Below, piece by piece: positions 36,475 to 45,094 of a stretch of DNA of 64,000 bases. Made by a program: the position numbers and the translations under genes. This DNA comes from VAZQ01 sp963763365 (GTDB lineage Bacteria; Pseudomonadota; Alphaproteobacteria; Rhizobiales; Xanthobacteraceae). The stretch is taken from assembly GCA_963763365.1 (NCBI GenBank), contig CAVXOE010000005.1, positions 62,001 to 126,000 of the forward strand. Reading direction: 5' to 3'. The number at the start of each line of letters is the position of its first letter. The stretch's first letter is position 1. The notes below the pieces were generated by a model. That model ran no database searches and was not told where the DNA came from. It saw nothing but the letters and a program-made list of their open reading frames with translations.

Positions 36475-37755
36475 TCAGCGGCCGACGTTCAGGAGCCCAA
36501 GCGAAATCCACGGCACGTAGCTGATCAAGAGAAGCGTCGCGAAATTGATCAGCACGAACGGAATAATGCCGCGATAGATCATCCCCAGCGGCTGGTTGAA
36601 GATCGCCTGCGAGGCGAACAGGTTGAGGCCGAAGGGCGGCGTGTACATGCCGATGCTGAGATTGACCGCCATGATGATGCCGAAGTGAATGGGATGGACG
36701 CCGGCGGCTTCGACAAGGGGCAAGAGTAACGGCGTCAGGATGATGATCGCGGCCGGCGGCTCGAGGAAACTGCCGATCAGCAGCAGCCCGATATTGATGA
36801 TCAGGAGCGTCTGCCAAGGCGCGAGATGCAGCGACGTCATGTAGGCGACGATGCTTTGCGGGATACCGCTCGTGGTGAGGAGCCACGAATAGATGCCCGC
36901 GGCCGTCACGATGATCAAAATCTGCGCGATCAGGAAGGCCGCCGCCAGCGTGATCCGCCAGAGTTCGTGCCAGTCGATGTCGCGGTAGATGAACATCGTC
37001 ACGATGATGGAGTAGATGGCGGCGACGCCGGCAGCTTCGGTGGGCGTGAAGATGCCGCCGTAGATGCCGCCCAGGATCGCAAAGGGGGCGCCAAGCGCCC
37101 AGCTTGCCTCCTTGGTCGCGGCCCAGATTTTCGGCCAGGTCGTCTTCTCGCCGACCTTCACATCGCGCGAGCGCGAATAGAGGATGACGTAGAGCGCATC
37201 GACGAAGCCAAGCAGCAGGCTCGGCAAAATGCCGGCGGTGAACAGCGCGATGGCGGACTGCTGCGCCGACATGGAATAGAGGATCATCGCGATCGAGGGC
37301 GGAATGACCACCGCGATGGCGCCGGACGACGCGATCAGGCTGACGGTGAACTGGTCGCTGTAGCCGCCGCCCTTCAGCGCCGGGTAGACGAGCCGGCCGA
37401 CCGCCGCGACGGTGCCGACCGCCGTGTGCGACATCGCGCCAAACAGTTCCGACGACACGATCGTAGTCACCGGCAGCGACCCGCGCGTGCTGCCGGTCAG
37501 AGAGGTGACCCACAGGATCACACGCCGAGCGATCCCGCCCTGCCCCATGATCTCGCCGGCCAGGATGAAGAACGGAATGGCCAGCAGCGGAACGCTGTCG
37601 AGGCTGCCGAACATGCCGGTCTGCAGTGTCGTCAACGGCACATCCGCGACGAACAGGACCGCCACCAGCGAGGTCGTCAGGAGGATGAGGTAGATCGGAA
37701 AGCCGATGATCAGCAGGATGACTGGCAGGATAAAGAACACAAAACTCGCCAGCAT
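36475..37755 (-). CDS. TRAP transporter large permease (DctM family)
   Basis: Twelve-helix transport subunit of 426 residues. Motifs: MFGSLDSVPLLAIPFFILAGEIMGQGGIARR in segments, LFGAMSHTAVGTVAAVG, IASSGAIAVVIPPSIAMILY, and MAVNLSIGMYTPPFGLNLF. Lies 18 bp downstream of its DctQ partner and 43 bp upstream of the CoA-transferase gene, all one strand. Confidence 0.94.
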   Translation of the reverse strand: MLASFVFFILPVILLIIGFPIYLILLTTSLVAVLFVADVPLTTLQTGMFGSLDSVPLLAIPFFILAGEIMGQGGIARRVILWVTSLTGSTRGSLPVTTIVSSELFGAMSHTAVGTVAAVGRLVYPALKGGGYSDQFTVSLIASSGAIAVVIPPSIAMILYSMSAQQSAIALFTAGILPSLLLGFVDALYVILYSRSRDVKVGEKTTWPKIWAATKEASWALGAPFAILGGIYGGIFTPTEAAGVAAIYSIIVTMFIYRDIDWHELWRITLAAAFLIAQILIIVTAAGIYSWLLTTSGIPQSIVAYMTSLHLAPWQTLLIINIGLLLIGSFLEPPAAIIILTPLLLPLVEAAGVHPIHFGIIMAVNLSIGMYTPPFGLNLFASQAIFNQPLGMIYRGIIPFVLINFATLLLISYVPWISLGLLNVGR

Positions 37756-37773
37756 GATGCGGTCCCGGCAATC

Positions 37774-38328
37774 CTACTCAGGCGCGACGATTTGGGTTCC
37801 CGCGACTTCGCTCCGTCGCGTCTTCCATGCAATGACGAGGCGTGCGCCAGTCAGCAGCGCGGTCAGGCCGAGACCGATCGGGACGAGCGACTGCGGAATA
37901 TAGAGCGGGACATTCGCCGCCTGGCTGCGCTGGTCGAACTCAGCGAGCATGTCGATCACCGGCCACGCGAACACGATCAGCGTGACGCTGACCGCGATCA
38001 TGGCGAGGTCCGCGAGGACTTCAAAAGAACGGCGCAGCACCGTCGGCATGGCATGGATGACGACGTCCATCCGGATCTGCCGGTTCTCCCAGGCGACGAC
38101 ACTGTTGCCGAGGAACACGACGGCCACGAGCAGAAACAGCATGACTTCTTCCGCCGATGCGATCGGCGCGTTGAAGATGTAGCGGCCAACGATATTGGCG
38201 AAGTTGAGTGCGATCGCGATGAGCAGCAGGGTCGCAGTCAGAATTTGAATGCCGGCCACGAGACCTTTGACCAGACTCGTGAATCGCATGGCCTGCGGAG
38301 CCCCAATTTCGATAACAGGCGCGGACAT
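37774..38328 (-). CDS. TRAP transporter small permease (DctQ family)
   Basis: Four-helix subunit, 184 residues: IVGRYIFNAPIASAEEVMLFLLVAVVFLG and WENRQIRMDVV are typical in segments. Sits between the receptor gene (52 bp upstream) and DctM (18 bp downstream) in a compact operon. Confidence 0.9.
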   Translation of the reverse strand: MSAPVIEIGAPQAMRFTSLVKGLVAGIQILTATLLLIAIALNFANIVGRYIFNAPIASAEEVMLFLLVAVVFLGNSVVAWENRQIRMDVVIHAMPTVLRRSFEVLADLAMIAVSVTLIVFAWPVIDMLAEFDQRSQAANVPLYIPQSLVPIGLGLTALLTGARLVIAWKTRRSEVAGTQIVAPE

Positions 38329-38380
38329 AAAACGGCGGGAGACGATTGAAATCCTTCTCCCGCCGAACCGGTTGTCGAGG

Positions 38381-39400
38381 CTACTGGCTGCGCTTGATCG
38401 CGGCGAGCAGCGAATCCCACAGCGGCTTGAGATCGGGCTTGGCCTTGACGATGTCCGGACCGATCGGCGCCATCTTCTGCATGAGTTCGGCGTGATCGGC
38501 TGCCGACAGGCGGATGACCTCGCCGCCCTTGTCGACCCACACCTTCCGCTGCTGCTCCAGGAAGTCCATCGACCAGGGGACCGCCTCTTCGCCGGCCTTC
38601 TTGGCGGTGTCCATCACGATCGTCTTCAGGTCGGCCGGCAAGGCGTCGAACCACCGCTTGCTGAACCATGCGGTGCTGTAGATGTAGGCGTGTCCGGTCT
38701 CCGTCATGTACTTGGCGCTGTCGAAATATTGCAGCGCGCTGAACACCGGCAGCGCGCCCATGGCGCCGTCCAGCGTCCCCTGCTGAAGCGCCGGCAGTAC
38801 GTCGCCGAGCGAGAGCGGAACGCCGGTCCCGCCGAGCTTCGCCAACTGCTCGGTCTGGAACGGCGAGGCGAGCACTCTGACCTTCTTGCCACGAATGTCG
38901 GCAAGCGTGCGGATCGGCGTCCGCGACGCGAACCCCATCGGACCGGTCATGAACAGGCTCGCGCCGACGAGCCCCTTGTTGGCGCCGAGCGACAGGAAGG
39001 CCTTCGAAAATTCGGGGTCAGCAAGTATCTTGAGCGCCTGCTGATCGGTCTGAATGATCCCCGGCGCGCTGAGAATTTCGAAACGCTGATCGAGCCCGAC
39101 CAGGAATTCGGGCGGGCCGACCCAAGCCTGAATCGATCCAAGCTGCGTCCCCTCGATCTGGCGCGGAATAGCGCCGAGCTGGCTTGCCGGGTAGAGCTCG
39201 GCCTTGATCCGGCCGCCGGAAGCCGTCTCGATCTTGGCCGCGAACCGCTTCATCCACTCGTGCTGCGCGTCATTGAGCGTCGCCGTGGAGAGCTTCATCA
39301 CCGTGGTCTGTGCGCTCGCGCCGCCGGCAGCGGCAAACAAAAGAAGCGCAGCGAGCCCAAGGCTTTTCACCACATGGGTCTTGTTCATTGTTGTCCTCAT
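38381..39400 (-). CDS. TRAP transporter solute-binding protein (DctP family)
   Basis: Periplasmic receptor of 339 residues with signal peptide ending GGASAQ (near 31). DctP landmarks: MKLSTATLNDAQHEWMKRFA, GRIKAELYPASQLGAIPRQIEG, and IRGKKVRVLASPFQTEQLAKLGGTGVPL in segments. The Arg in KKVRV is the usual carboxylate anchor. Start at ATG 39400 with GGGGG upstream; ATG 39388 is an alternative. First gene of the second TRAP operon. Confidence 0.93.
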   Translation of the reverse strand: MRTTMNKTHVVKSLGLAALLLFAAAGGASAQTTVMKLSTATLNDAQHEWMKRFAAKIETASGGRIKAELYPASQLGAIPRQIEGTQLGSIQAWVGPPEFLVGLDQRFEILSAPGIIQTDQQALKILADPEFSKAFLSLGANKGLVGASLFMTGPMGFASRTPIRTLADIRGKKVRVLASPFQTEQLAKLGGTGVPLSLGDVLPALQQGTLDGAMGALPVFSALQYFDSAKYMTETGHAYIYSTAWFSKRWFDALPADLKTIVMDTAKKAGEEAVPWSMDFLEQQRKVWVDKGGEVIRLSAADHAELMQKMAPIGPDIVKAKPDLKPLWDSLLAAIKRSQ

Positions 39401-39500
39401 GAAATTCCCCCTGCCGGCATGACTGTAGCGTGCGCTCTCGGCGCGGGGAATACCCGTATTGCTTGCGCGACAATCGGGCGCTTGTGCCCTCGATGCGCCC

Positions 39501-39768
39501 TCAGTGCGCGGAGGCGTGTCGCAGGATGCGCCCGGCCGCAGCGGGGTTGAAGCGCCCGCCGTCGACCGCAACCTGTCCGTTCAAGACGACGAACGGGATG
39601 CCGCCTGGATAACGATGCGGATCCTCGAACGTCGCCTCGTCGCGCACCGTCTCCGGATCGAAGATCGCGAGATCGGCAAAGTAGCCCTCGCGAACTGGGG
39701 AACTCGATGCACTTGGCGGGCTCCATGCCGCCGTGGAGGCGCAGGCCGATGTCCGGCAAATCGGTCAT
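39501..39768 (-). pseudogene. C-terminal remnant of an N-acyl-D-amino-acid deacylase-like amidohydrolase
   Basis: The last about 65 codons read REGYFADLAIFDPETV, then ATFEDPHRYPGGIPFVVLNG, typical of the small beta domain closing D-aminoacylases. The metal-binding barrel is missing: only about 23 unrecognised codons precede it, after an ATG at 39768 that lies right after the MBL gene. A shift at the GGGG run 39697-39700 separates the two parts. I read it as a deletion relic. An assembly collapse is also possible. Confidence 0.65.
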
Positions 39769-39774
39769 GTCGTG

Positions 39775-40653
39775 TCAGCCAAAGCGCGGGCAGAACCCGT
39801 TGCCGGTCGCTTCGATGTGGCCGGCAAACGGCGCGCCGACATGGCACGGCAGCACCAGCGCGCCGGTCGAGGCGCACAGGTCGAGCACGGAGCGGCGGCT
39901 GGCGCGCGCCTGATCCACATCCGAGTTTTTCGGAAAATTCCAATGCGGATAGTAGACCTGCAGAAGATGATGGAACACATCGCCGATGAAGATCGCCTGT
40001 TGTCTGCCGCTGTCCAGCTTGAATACAACATGCCCGGCGGAATGCCCGGGCGCGGGCAGAATTTCAAGATGATCGTTGAGGCGGTGCGGTCCCGTCACCA
40101 GATCGGCGCGCCCAGCATCGACTACCGGCAGGACGCATTCGCGAAACGTGCCGAGTTCGGCGGGCCCCTGCGCGGGATCGGCGTCGAGCTTGCGGTAATA
40201 GTCGAAGTCCGGCTGGGAAAACACGTAGCGGGCATTCGGAAAGGTCGGTACCCAGCGCCCGTCGCGAAGCTGCGTGTTCCAGCCGACGTGATCGTGATGC
40301 AGGTGCGTGCACATCACGAGGTCGATCTCCTCCGGGCGCGCGCCGGCGGCGGCAAGCCGGTCGAGGAACGGCAGGTTCAGCATGTGCCAGAACTGCCGCG
40401 CCGGTTTCGACTTGTGATTGCCGCAGCACGCGTCGATCAGGATCTTCTGCCCTCCGATCTGCAGCAGCCAACTGTGCACGCTGAGCTTGAGCAGGCCGCT
40501 CGCCGCATCATAGTGATGCGGCGCCAGCCAGTGCCCATGTTCGGCAAGCGTCTTGTCGTTCCATTCCGGGAAAAGATCGGCCGGACGGAAGGTCGCCCCG
40601 TAGGTCTCCTCGACGCGGGCAATCTTCGCCTGGCCGACGGTGAATTCAGTCAT
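39775..40653 (-). CDS. MBL fold metallo-hydrolase
   Basis: Metallo-beta-lactamase fold protein of 292 residues. The HxHxDH motif is intact as THLHHDHVGW (His117, His119, Asp121, His122), followed by APGHSAGHVVF (third His) and FIGDVFHH (bridging Asp). Similar proteins include AHL-lactonase-like and arylsulfatase/lactone hydrolases. Two consecutive Cys in IDACCGNHKS are characteristic of this subgroup. Lies between the relic and the second ABC importer on the same strand; it may open a lactone or cyclic amide in that pathway. Confidence 0.9.
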   Translation of the reverse strand: MTEFTVGQAKIARVEETYGATFRPADLFPEWNDKTLAEHGHWLAPHHYDAASGLLKLSVHSWLLQIGGQKILIDACCGNHKSKPARQFWHMLNLPFLDRLAAAGARPEEIDLVMCTHLHHDHVGWNTQLRDGRWVPTFPNARYVFSQPDFDYYRKLDADPAQGPAELGTFRECVLPVVDAGRADLVTGPHRLNDHLEILPAPGHSAGHVVFKLDSGRQQAIFIGDVFHHLLQVYYPHWNFPKNSDVDQARASRRSVLDLCASTGALVLPCHVGAPFAGHIEATGNGFCPRFG

Positions 40654-40696
40654 GCGCGTCTCCCGGTGGCCGGCATTCGCCGCGCAACGGCACCGT

Positions 40697-40778
40697 CATT
40701 GCGAGCCGAAGGCGAAGCAATCCAGGCGAGCGAGTGCCATCAATCTGGATTGCTTCGTCGCTTGCGCTCCTCGCAATG
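40697..40778. repeat. Long inverted repeat (dispersed palindrome)
   Basis: Outer arms cattgcgag (40697-40705) and ctcgcaatg (40770-40778); further pairing arms gcgaagcaatcca and tggattgcttcgtcgc inside. This element type, with 'gaagcaatcca', is widespread in Bradyrhizobiaceae. It fills the gap between the ABC binding-protein gene end and the MBL gene start. Confidence 0.8.
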
Positions 40779-40782
40779 AAGA

Positions 40783-41775
40783 TCATTTCGGCAGAAACTC
40801 GTTCGTGAAGGTTGTTGGGAAATCGATCGGCACGGCGCCCGCGGGCTGCAGGTAGGCGAAGGTCGCGCGCGCCTGCTCCTCGCTGATGCGCGGGCTGGGC
40901 GCCCAGATCTGGCTGACGGTCTCGTAGGCCTGATCGTTCGTCTCCGGCGCCATGGTCGGGTACTCCTTGGCCATCAGCGCCTTGCCGCGTTTGGGATCGG
41001 TCTTGAGAATGTTGACGGCGTCACCGAACGCGAGCGAGACCTTTCGCAGCACTTCGGGCTTCTGCTTGACGATGTCGGGATGCGTCGCGAGCACGATGAA
41101 GAGGATATCGCGGAACTCCGGAATCTCTCCGTTCATCATGTTGAGATAGATCTTGCCCTTGCCGGCCTGCTGCACCAGCACGCCGGCCGGCTCGAACGGC
41201 AGCGCCGCATCGATCAGATCGCGCTGAAACGCCGCCACATAGGCAGCGGCTTCGGCGCCGAGATAGACGCTGCTGATATCGCCCGGCAGGGTGAGACCGT
41301 ACTTCTTGGCCAGCACGCCCAGCATCTTCTCGCCCGATCCGGCCGCCGACGGCATCGCCACGCGCTGGCCCTTGAGGCGCTTGATCTTGTCCTCGATGCC
41401 GAGCTTCTCGGCACCGGCCATCAGCTTGTCGCTGGCGATGACGTTGTTCACCGGCCGATTGCAGACGTTGAAGAAGGCGACGATGCTCTTGCCCTGCACG
41501 CCGGCGGTAAGAATGTGCTCGTAGCTGAGAATGCTGACATCGGACTGCTTGGTCAGCGCCGCCTGCAATGCCAGCGCACCGCCTTGCACGAAGGAGATGT
41601 CCGGTTCGAGGCCGTATTTCTCGAAGAGCTTCTCCTGCTTGGCGACATAGAGCGCGCCGGAATAATAGCCGTGGCCGATATTGGTGATCTTCACCGGTTC
41701 GGCCGACGCGGGCGCAAAAAGTCCGAACGATGCCGCCGCGCCGACCGCAACGGTGCAAAGGCTTCTGGCTCTCAT
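40783..41775 (-). CDS. ABC transporter substrate-binding protein (NMT1/SsuA-like)
   Basis: Periplasmic receptor of 330 residues, signal peptide ending APASAE (near 26). Fold landmarks: VKITNIGHGYYSGALYVAKQEKLFEKYGLEPDI in segments, then GGALALQAALTKQSDVSILSYEH. The Gly-Tyr-Tyr loop differs from sulfonate binders. Works with the permease and ATPase genes immediately upstream on this strand. The ligand is unknown. Confidence 0.92.
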   Translation of the reverse strand: MRARSLCTVAVGAAASFGLFAPASAEPVKITNIGHGYYSGALYVAKQEKLFEKYGLEPDISFVQGGALALQAALTKQSDVSILSYEHILTAGVQGKSIVAFFNVCNRPVNNVIASDKLMAGAEKLGIEDKIKRLKGQRVAMPSAAGSGEKMLGVLAKKYGLTLPGDISSVYLGAEAAAYVAAFQRDLIDAALPFEPAGVLVQQAGKGKIYLNMMNGEIPEFRDILFIVLATHPDIVKQKPEVLRKVSLAFGDAVNILKTDPKRGKALMAKEYPTMAPETNDQAYETVSQIWAPSPRISEEQARATFAYLQPAGAVPIDFPTTFTNEFLPK

Positions 41776-41802
41776 GGCGTATTCCTCCGGTGTTTCTTGT
41801 TG

Positions 41803-42648
41803 TCAGCGGCTGATCATCCGCCACCGCTCCATGCGGTGCTGCACGATCTCGACCAGGAAATTGAGCGCTACGGCAAGGAGTGCGATGACGATCAGCACCG
41901 CGAACACGCCCGCCGAATCGAACTGCGCGCCGGAGAACTGCACGAGATAGCCGAGCCCGCGGTTGGCCGCGATCATCTCGCCCAGCACCGCGCCGATCAG
42001 CGCGTAGGGCACGGAGATCTTCAGCCCCGCGAAGACCCACGACATCGCCGACGGGATGATGACCTTGCGGATGACCTGCGCGCGCGTGGCACGCATCAGC
42101 CGCGCGCCGTCGATCAGGTCCTGATCGACCTCGCGCACGCCCGCGAAGGTGTTGAGAAAGACCAGGAACAGCACCAGCACCGCGGCGAGCGCGATCTTCG
42201 ACTCGAGGCCGAGGCCGAACCACAATACGAACAGCGGCGCGAGCGCCACCTTGGGCAGCGCGTTGAGCGCGTTGAGATACGGATTGAGCAGGCGGCTCGC
42301 GAGCGGCGACACGCCAAGCCAGACGCCGAGGATCGCGCCCAGCACCGCGCCGATGAAGAAGCCCATGGCGGTGGCGTAGACGGTCGCCCAGAGGTGGCGG
42401 AAGATCGAGCCGTCGAGCGTCCAGCCGAGCAGCCGCCGGCCGACGTCGATCGGATTGGAGATAAAGAAGTTGTCGACCAGCCGGCCCGACGCGCCCTGCC
42501 AGACCAGCAGCACGCCGATCCCGAGCGCCACCTGACAGAGCAGCATGGTCATGCCGCTCATCTCGCCGGGCGGCCGCACCGGCCGCGGCTCGTCGGCGAG
42601 CGCGGCCGGCGGCTCGATCTTCTCGACCTTGGCGTCGGGCAGGCTCAT
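41803..42648 (-). CDS. ABC transporter permease (SsuC/TauC-like)
   Basis: Inner-membrane permease of 281 residues. EAA-type loop visible as DGARLMRATRAQVIRKVIIPSAMSWVFAGLKISV in segments. Start at the ATG overlapping the ATPase stop (ATGA 42645-42648). A proline-rich cytoplasmic N-terminus of about 40 residues precedes the first helix. Middle gene of the importer. Confidence 0.93.
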   Translation of the reverse strand: MSLPDAKVEKIEPPAALADEPRPVRPPGEMSGMTMLLCQVALGIGVLLVWQGASGRLVDNFFISNPIDVGRRLLGWTLDGSIFRHLWATVYATAMGFFIGAVLGAILGVWLGVSPLASRLLNPYLNALNALPKVALAPLFVLWFGLGLESKIALAAVLVLFLVFLNTFAGVREVDQDLIDGARLMRATRAQVIRKVIIPSAMSWVFAGLKISVPYALIGAVLGEMIAANRGLGYLVQFSGAQFDSAGVFAVLIVIALLAVALNFLVEIVQHRMERWRMISR

Positions 42649-43415
42649 ACCCGGTCCTCGTGATACTCGAGGCGCAGGCGCTCCCACAGCGCGTCGTAAA
42701 GCTCCTTGAACTCGTTGCTGAAGCGCACGTTGAGAACGTCGCGCGGGCGCTTGAGGTCGATGCGCTGTTCGAGCGCCACGGTCGCCGGCCGGCGCGTACA
42801 GACCAGCACCCGGTCGGCGAGCGTCACCGCCTCCATCAGGTCGTGGGTGACCAGCACGACGGTCTGCTTGTTCTCGCTCGCAAGCCGCAGCACGAGGTCG
42901 TGCATCGCGAGCTTGAGCTGCGCATCGAGCGCGGCGAACGGTTCGTCCAGCAAAGCGGTTTCCGCCCCATAGAGCAGCATGCGCGCGAGGCAGGCGCGCT
43001 TGCGCATGCCGCCCGACAGCTCGCTCGGAAAGCGATCCTCGAACCCATCAAGGCCGACGTGCCGGATCACCTCGTTCGCACGTTCCGCACGCGCGGACTT
43101 CGCAACGCCCGCGAGCTCGAGCGGAAAGGCGACGTTATCGCGCACGCTGCGCCACGGCAGCAGGTTGTCCTTCTGCGTCATGTAGCCGACGTCGGTATTC
43201 ACGTCGGAGACCCTCAAGCCCTTGTAGACGATGCTGCCGCGCGTCGGCGCGTAGAGGCCCGCGATCATGTTGAGCAGCGTGGACTTGCCGCAGCCGCTCG
43301 GTCCGATCACCGCCACGATCTCGTGCCGCGCGATGGTGAGATTGATATCGGCCACGGCATCGACCGCAGCATCGCGCTTGTAGAAGCTTTTCGACACATG
43401 CCGGAGATCGATCAT
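42645..43415 (-). CDS. ABC transporter ATP-binding protein (SsuB/TauB-like)
   Basis: Cytoplasmic ATPase, 256 residues: Walker A GPSGCGKST at 38-46, Q-loop MTQKDNLLPW, signature LSGGMRKR and Walker B TALLDEPFAALD. First gene of the second NMT1-type importer; the SDR gene lies 12 bp upstream on the same strand, so oxidoreductases and importer probably share a transcript. Confidence 0.94.
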   Translation of the reverse strand: MIDLRHVSKSFYKRDAAVDAVADINLTIARHEIVAVIGPSGCGKSTLLNMIAGLYAPTRGSIVYKGLRVSDVNTDVGYMTQKDNLLPWRSVRDNVAFPLELAGVAKSARAERANEVIRHVGLDGFEDRFPSELSGGMRKRACLARMLLYGAETALLDEPFAALDAQLKLAMHDLVLRLASENKQTVVLVTHDLMEAVTLADRVLVCTRRPATVALEQRIDLKRPRDVLNVRFSNEFKELYDALWERLRLEYHEDRV

Positions 43416-43427
43416 GTGCGCCGCGAC

Positions 43428-44210
43428 CTAGAAGATGGAACGCTGGTGGCCGCCATCGACGTCGATGTTGGCGCCACAGATGAAGCCGGCGCGGTCCGAC
43501 GCGAGGAACGCCACCGCGTTCGCGACATCCTCCGGCGTGCCCCAATGTCCGAGCGGCACGTCGGCTCCCCACTTTGTCTCCTGTTGTTCGAGGCTGCGGC
43601 CGAAATAGATTTCGTTGTGAGGCGCCACCCCCTCCATCAACGGGCTCCTGATCCGGCTCGGGCAGACGGCATTGACCAGGATGTTGCTTGGCGCCAATTC
43701 GTCCGACAGCGATTTCACGAAGGCATGCTGTGCCGCGTTGCTGATCGCGGACGCGATGGCGTTCGCCTGCGGCACCTTGCCGGCCTGACCGATGATCACG
43801 ATAAAGCGGCCGCCGCCTTGCGCGCGCATGCCCGGCGCAACGCGGCGCGCGAGTTCCCACGGCCCGACGATCTTGGTGTGAAGCTGCCGCACCAGGTCGC
43901 CGGTCGCGACCTCGTCGAACCGCCCACGCAGATTCGTCCCGGCGTTGCTCACCACGATATCGATGCGGCCGAACGCTTCGGTTACTGCGCGGACCAGCGT
44001 GGTGACAGCGGCGGGCTCGCCAACGTCCGCGGTGAATCCCCGGATGTCCGCCGAGCCGGGGCCGGCGAGCGCGGCGTCGAGCCTGTCCCGGCTCCGCCCG
44101 CAGATCGCAACATGGCAGCCCTCCTCGCGCAGCCGCCGCGCGATCGCGAGCCCGATGCCGCTCGTGCCGCCGGTGATCAACGCCGTCTTGCCGGAAAGCC
44201 CGAGGTCCAT
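43428..44210 (-). CDS. SDR family protein with replaced catalytic tetrad (paralogue 1)
   Basis: Rossmann-fold short-chain dehydrogenase-like protein of 260 residues. The cofactor motif TGGTSGIG (14-20 region) and SNAG (88-91) are present. By alignment to FabG-type SDRs, the tetrad Asn is Lys113, Ser is Gly141, Tyr is Ser154 and Lys is Asn158 (SAISNAAQHAFVKSL replaces YxxxK). Start MDLGLSGKTAL at ATG 44210, not the upstream in-frame start. Overlap-free 4 bp gap to paralogue 2. It could be a non-reductive SDR such as a hydrolase or lyase, or use a rewired proton relay. Confidence 0.88.
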   Translation of the reverse strand: MDLGLSGKTALITGGTSGIGLAIARRLREEGCHVAICGRSRDRLDAALAGPGSADIRGFTADVGEPAAVTTLVRAVTEAFGRIDIVVSNAGTNLRGRFDEVATGDLVRQLHTKIVGPWELARRVAPGMRAQGGGRFIVIIGQAGKVPQANAIASAISNAAQHAFVKSLSDELAPSNILVNAVCPSRIRSPLMEGVAPHNEIYFGRSLEQQETKWGADVPLGHWGTPEDVANAVAFLASDRAGFICGANIDVDGGHQRSIF

Positions 44211-44214
44211 GCGC

Positions 44215-45006
44215 TCACCCGAAGACGTAGCGATGATAGCCACCGTCGATGCTGACCGCGCTGCCGGTGGTGAAGCTTGCGCAGTCGGAGGCCAGGAACG
44301 CGACGAGGTCGGCGACCTCCTCCGGCGTGCCGGTGCGGCCGAGCGGATTCGAGCGTGTGAAGCCGGCCGCTGCCGTAGCCCGATCGACACCGCGCAGGCG
44401 CATCTCTCCGGCGATGAGCGAGGCGAGCAACTCGAACTCGATATATTGCGGACAAACCGCGTTGACGCGGATGTTGTCGCGCGCCACCGCGTCGGCGACC
44501 GACTTCGTCATTGCCATGACGGCGGCGTTGGTGACGCCGGACGGAAAGCGGTCGGGATGCGGGTGGCGCGCCGCCTGCCCGACAATGTTGACGATGCGGC
44601 CGTCGCGCTGGCGCTTCATGATCGGCAGCACCGCCTGGATCATGGCGAAGAAGCCGAACACCTTGTCGCGCAGTTGCCGCTCCAGGATTGCCAACGTCGT
44701 GCTCTCGACCGTTCCGCGCAGGTGAGTACCGGCGTTGTTGACCAGAACGTCGATGCGACCGAATGCCTCAAGCGCGGCGTCGACGAATTTGCACACCGCC
44801 GCCTCGTCGGTCACGTCGGCCGGGACACCGATCACCGGCGCGCCGGTCTCCGCGAGGGCGCGGACCGTCGCTGCCAGGCGCTCGCCGTCGCGCGCGCAGA
44901 TCGCAACAGCGCAACCTTCCTGCAGCAGCGTTTGTGCGACGGCCTTGCCGATCCCGCGCGACGCACCGGTGACGATCGCCGCCTTGCCGCGCAGACCGAG
45001 CTCCAT
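44215..45006 (-). CDS. SDR family protein with replaced catalytic tetrad (paralogue 2)
   Basis: SDR-fold protein of 263 residues. Cofactor motif TGASRGIG and NNAG are intact. Tetrad positions: Asn to Lys115 (QLRDKVFGF), Ser to Gly143 (NIVGQAA), Tyr to Ser156 and Lys to Asn160 (PSGVTNAAVMAMTKSV). The start MELGLRGKAAIVTG at ATG 45006 faces the divergent paralogue 3 across 88 bp, which must hold both promoters. Confidence 0.88.
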   Translation of the reverse strand: MELGLRGKAAIVTGASRGIGKAVAQTLLQEGCAVAICARDGERLAATVRALAETGAPVIGVPADVTDEAAVCKFVDAALEAFGRIDVLVNNAGTHLRGTVESTTLAILERQLRDKVFGFFAMIQAVLPIMKRQRDGRIVNIVGQAARHPHPDRFPSGVTNAAVMAMTKSVADAVARDNIRVNAVCPQYIEFELLASLIAGEMRLRGVDRATAAAGFTRSNPLGRTGTPEEVADLVAFLASDCASFTTGSAVSIDGGYHRYVFG

Positions 45007-45094
45007 CCCTATCGCCTTTTTTATTGCTTTGAAGCGCGAAGGATATTCTATGGACACCCATTGGGCGTCAAGCCAACGACAAAAAGGAGAGAAC

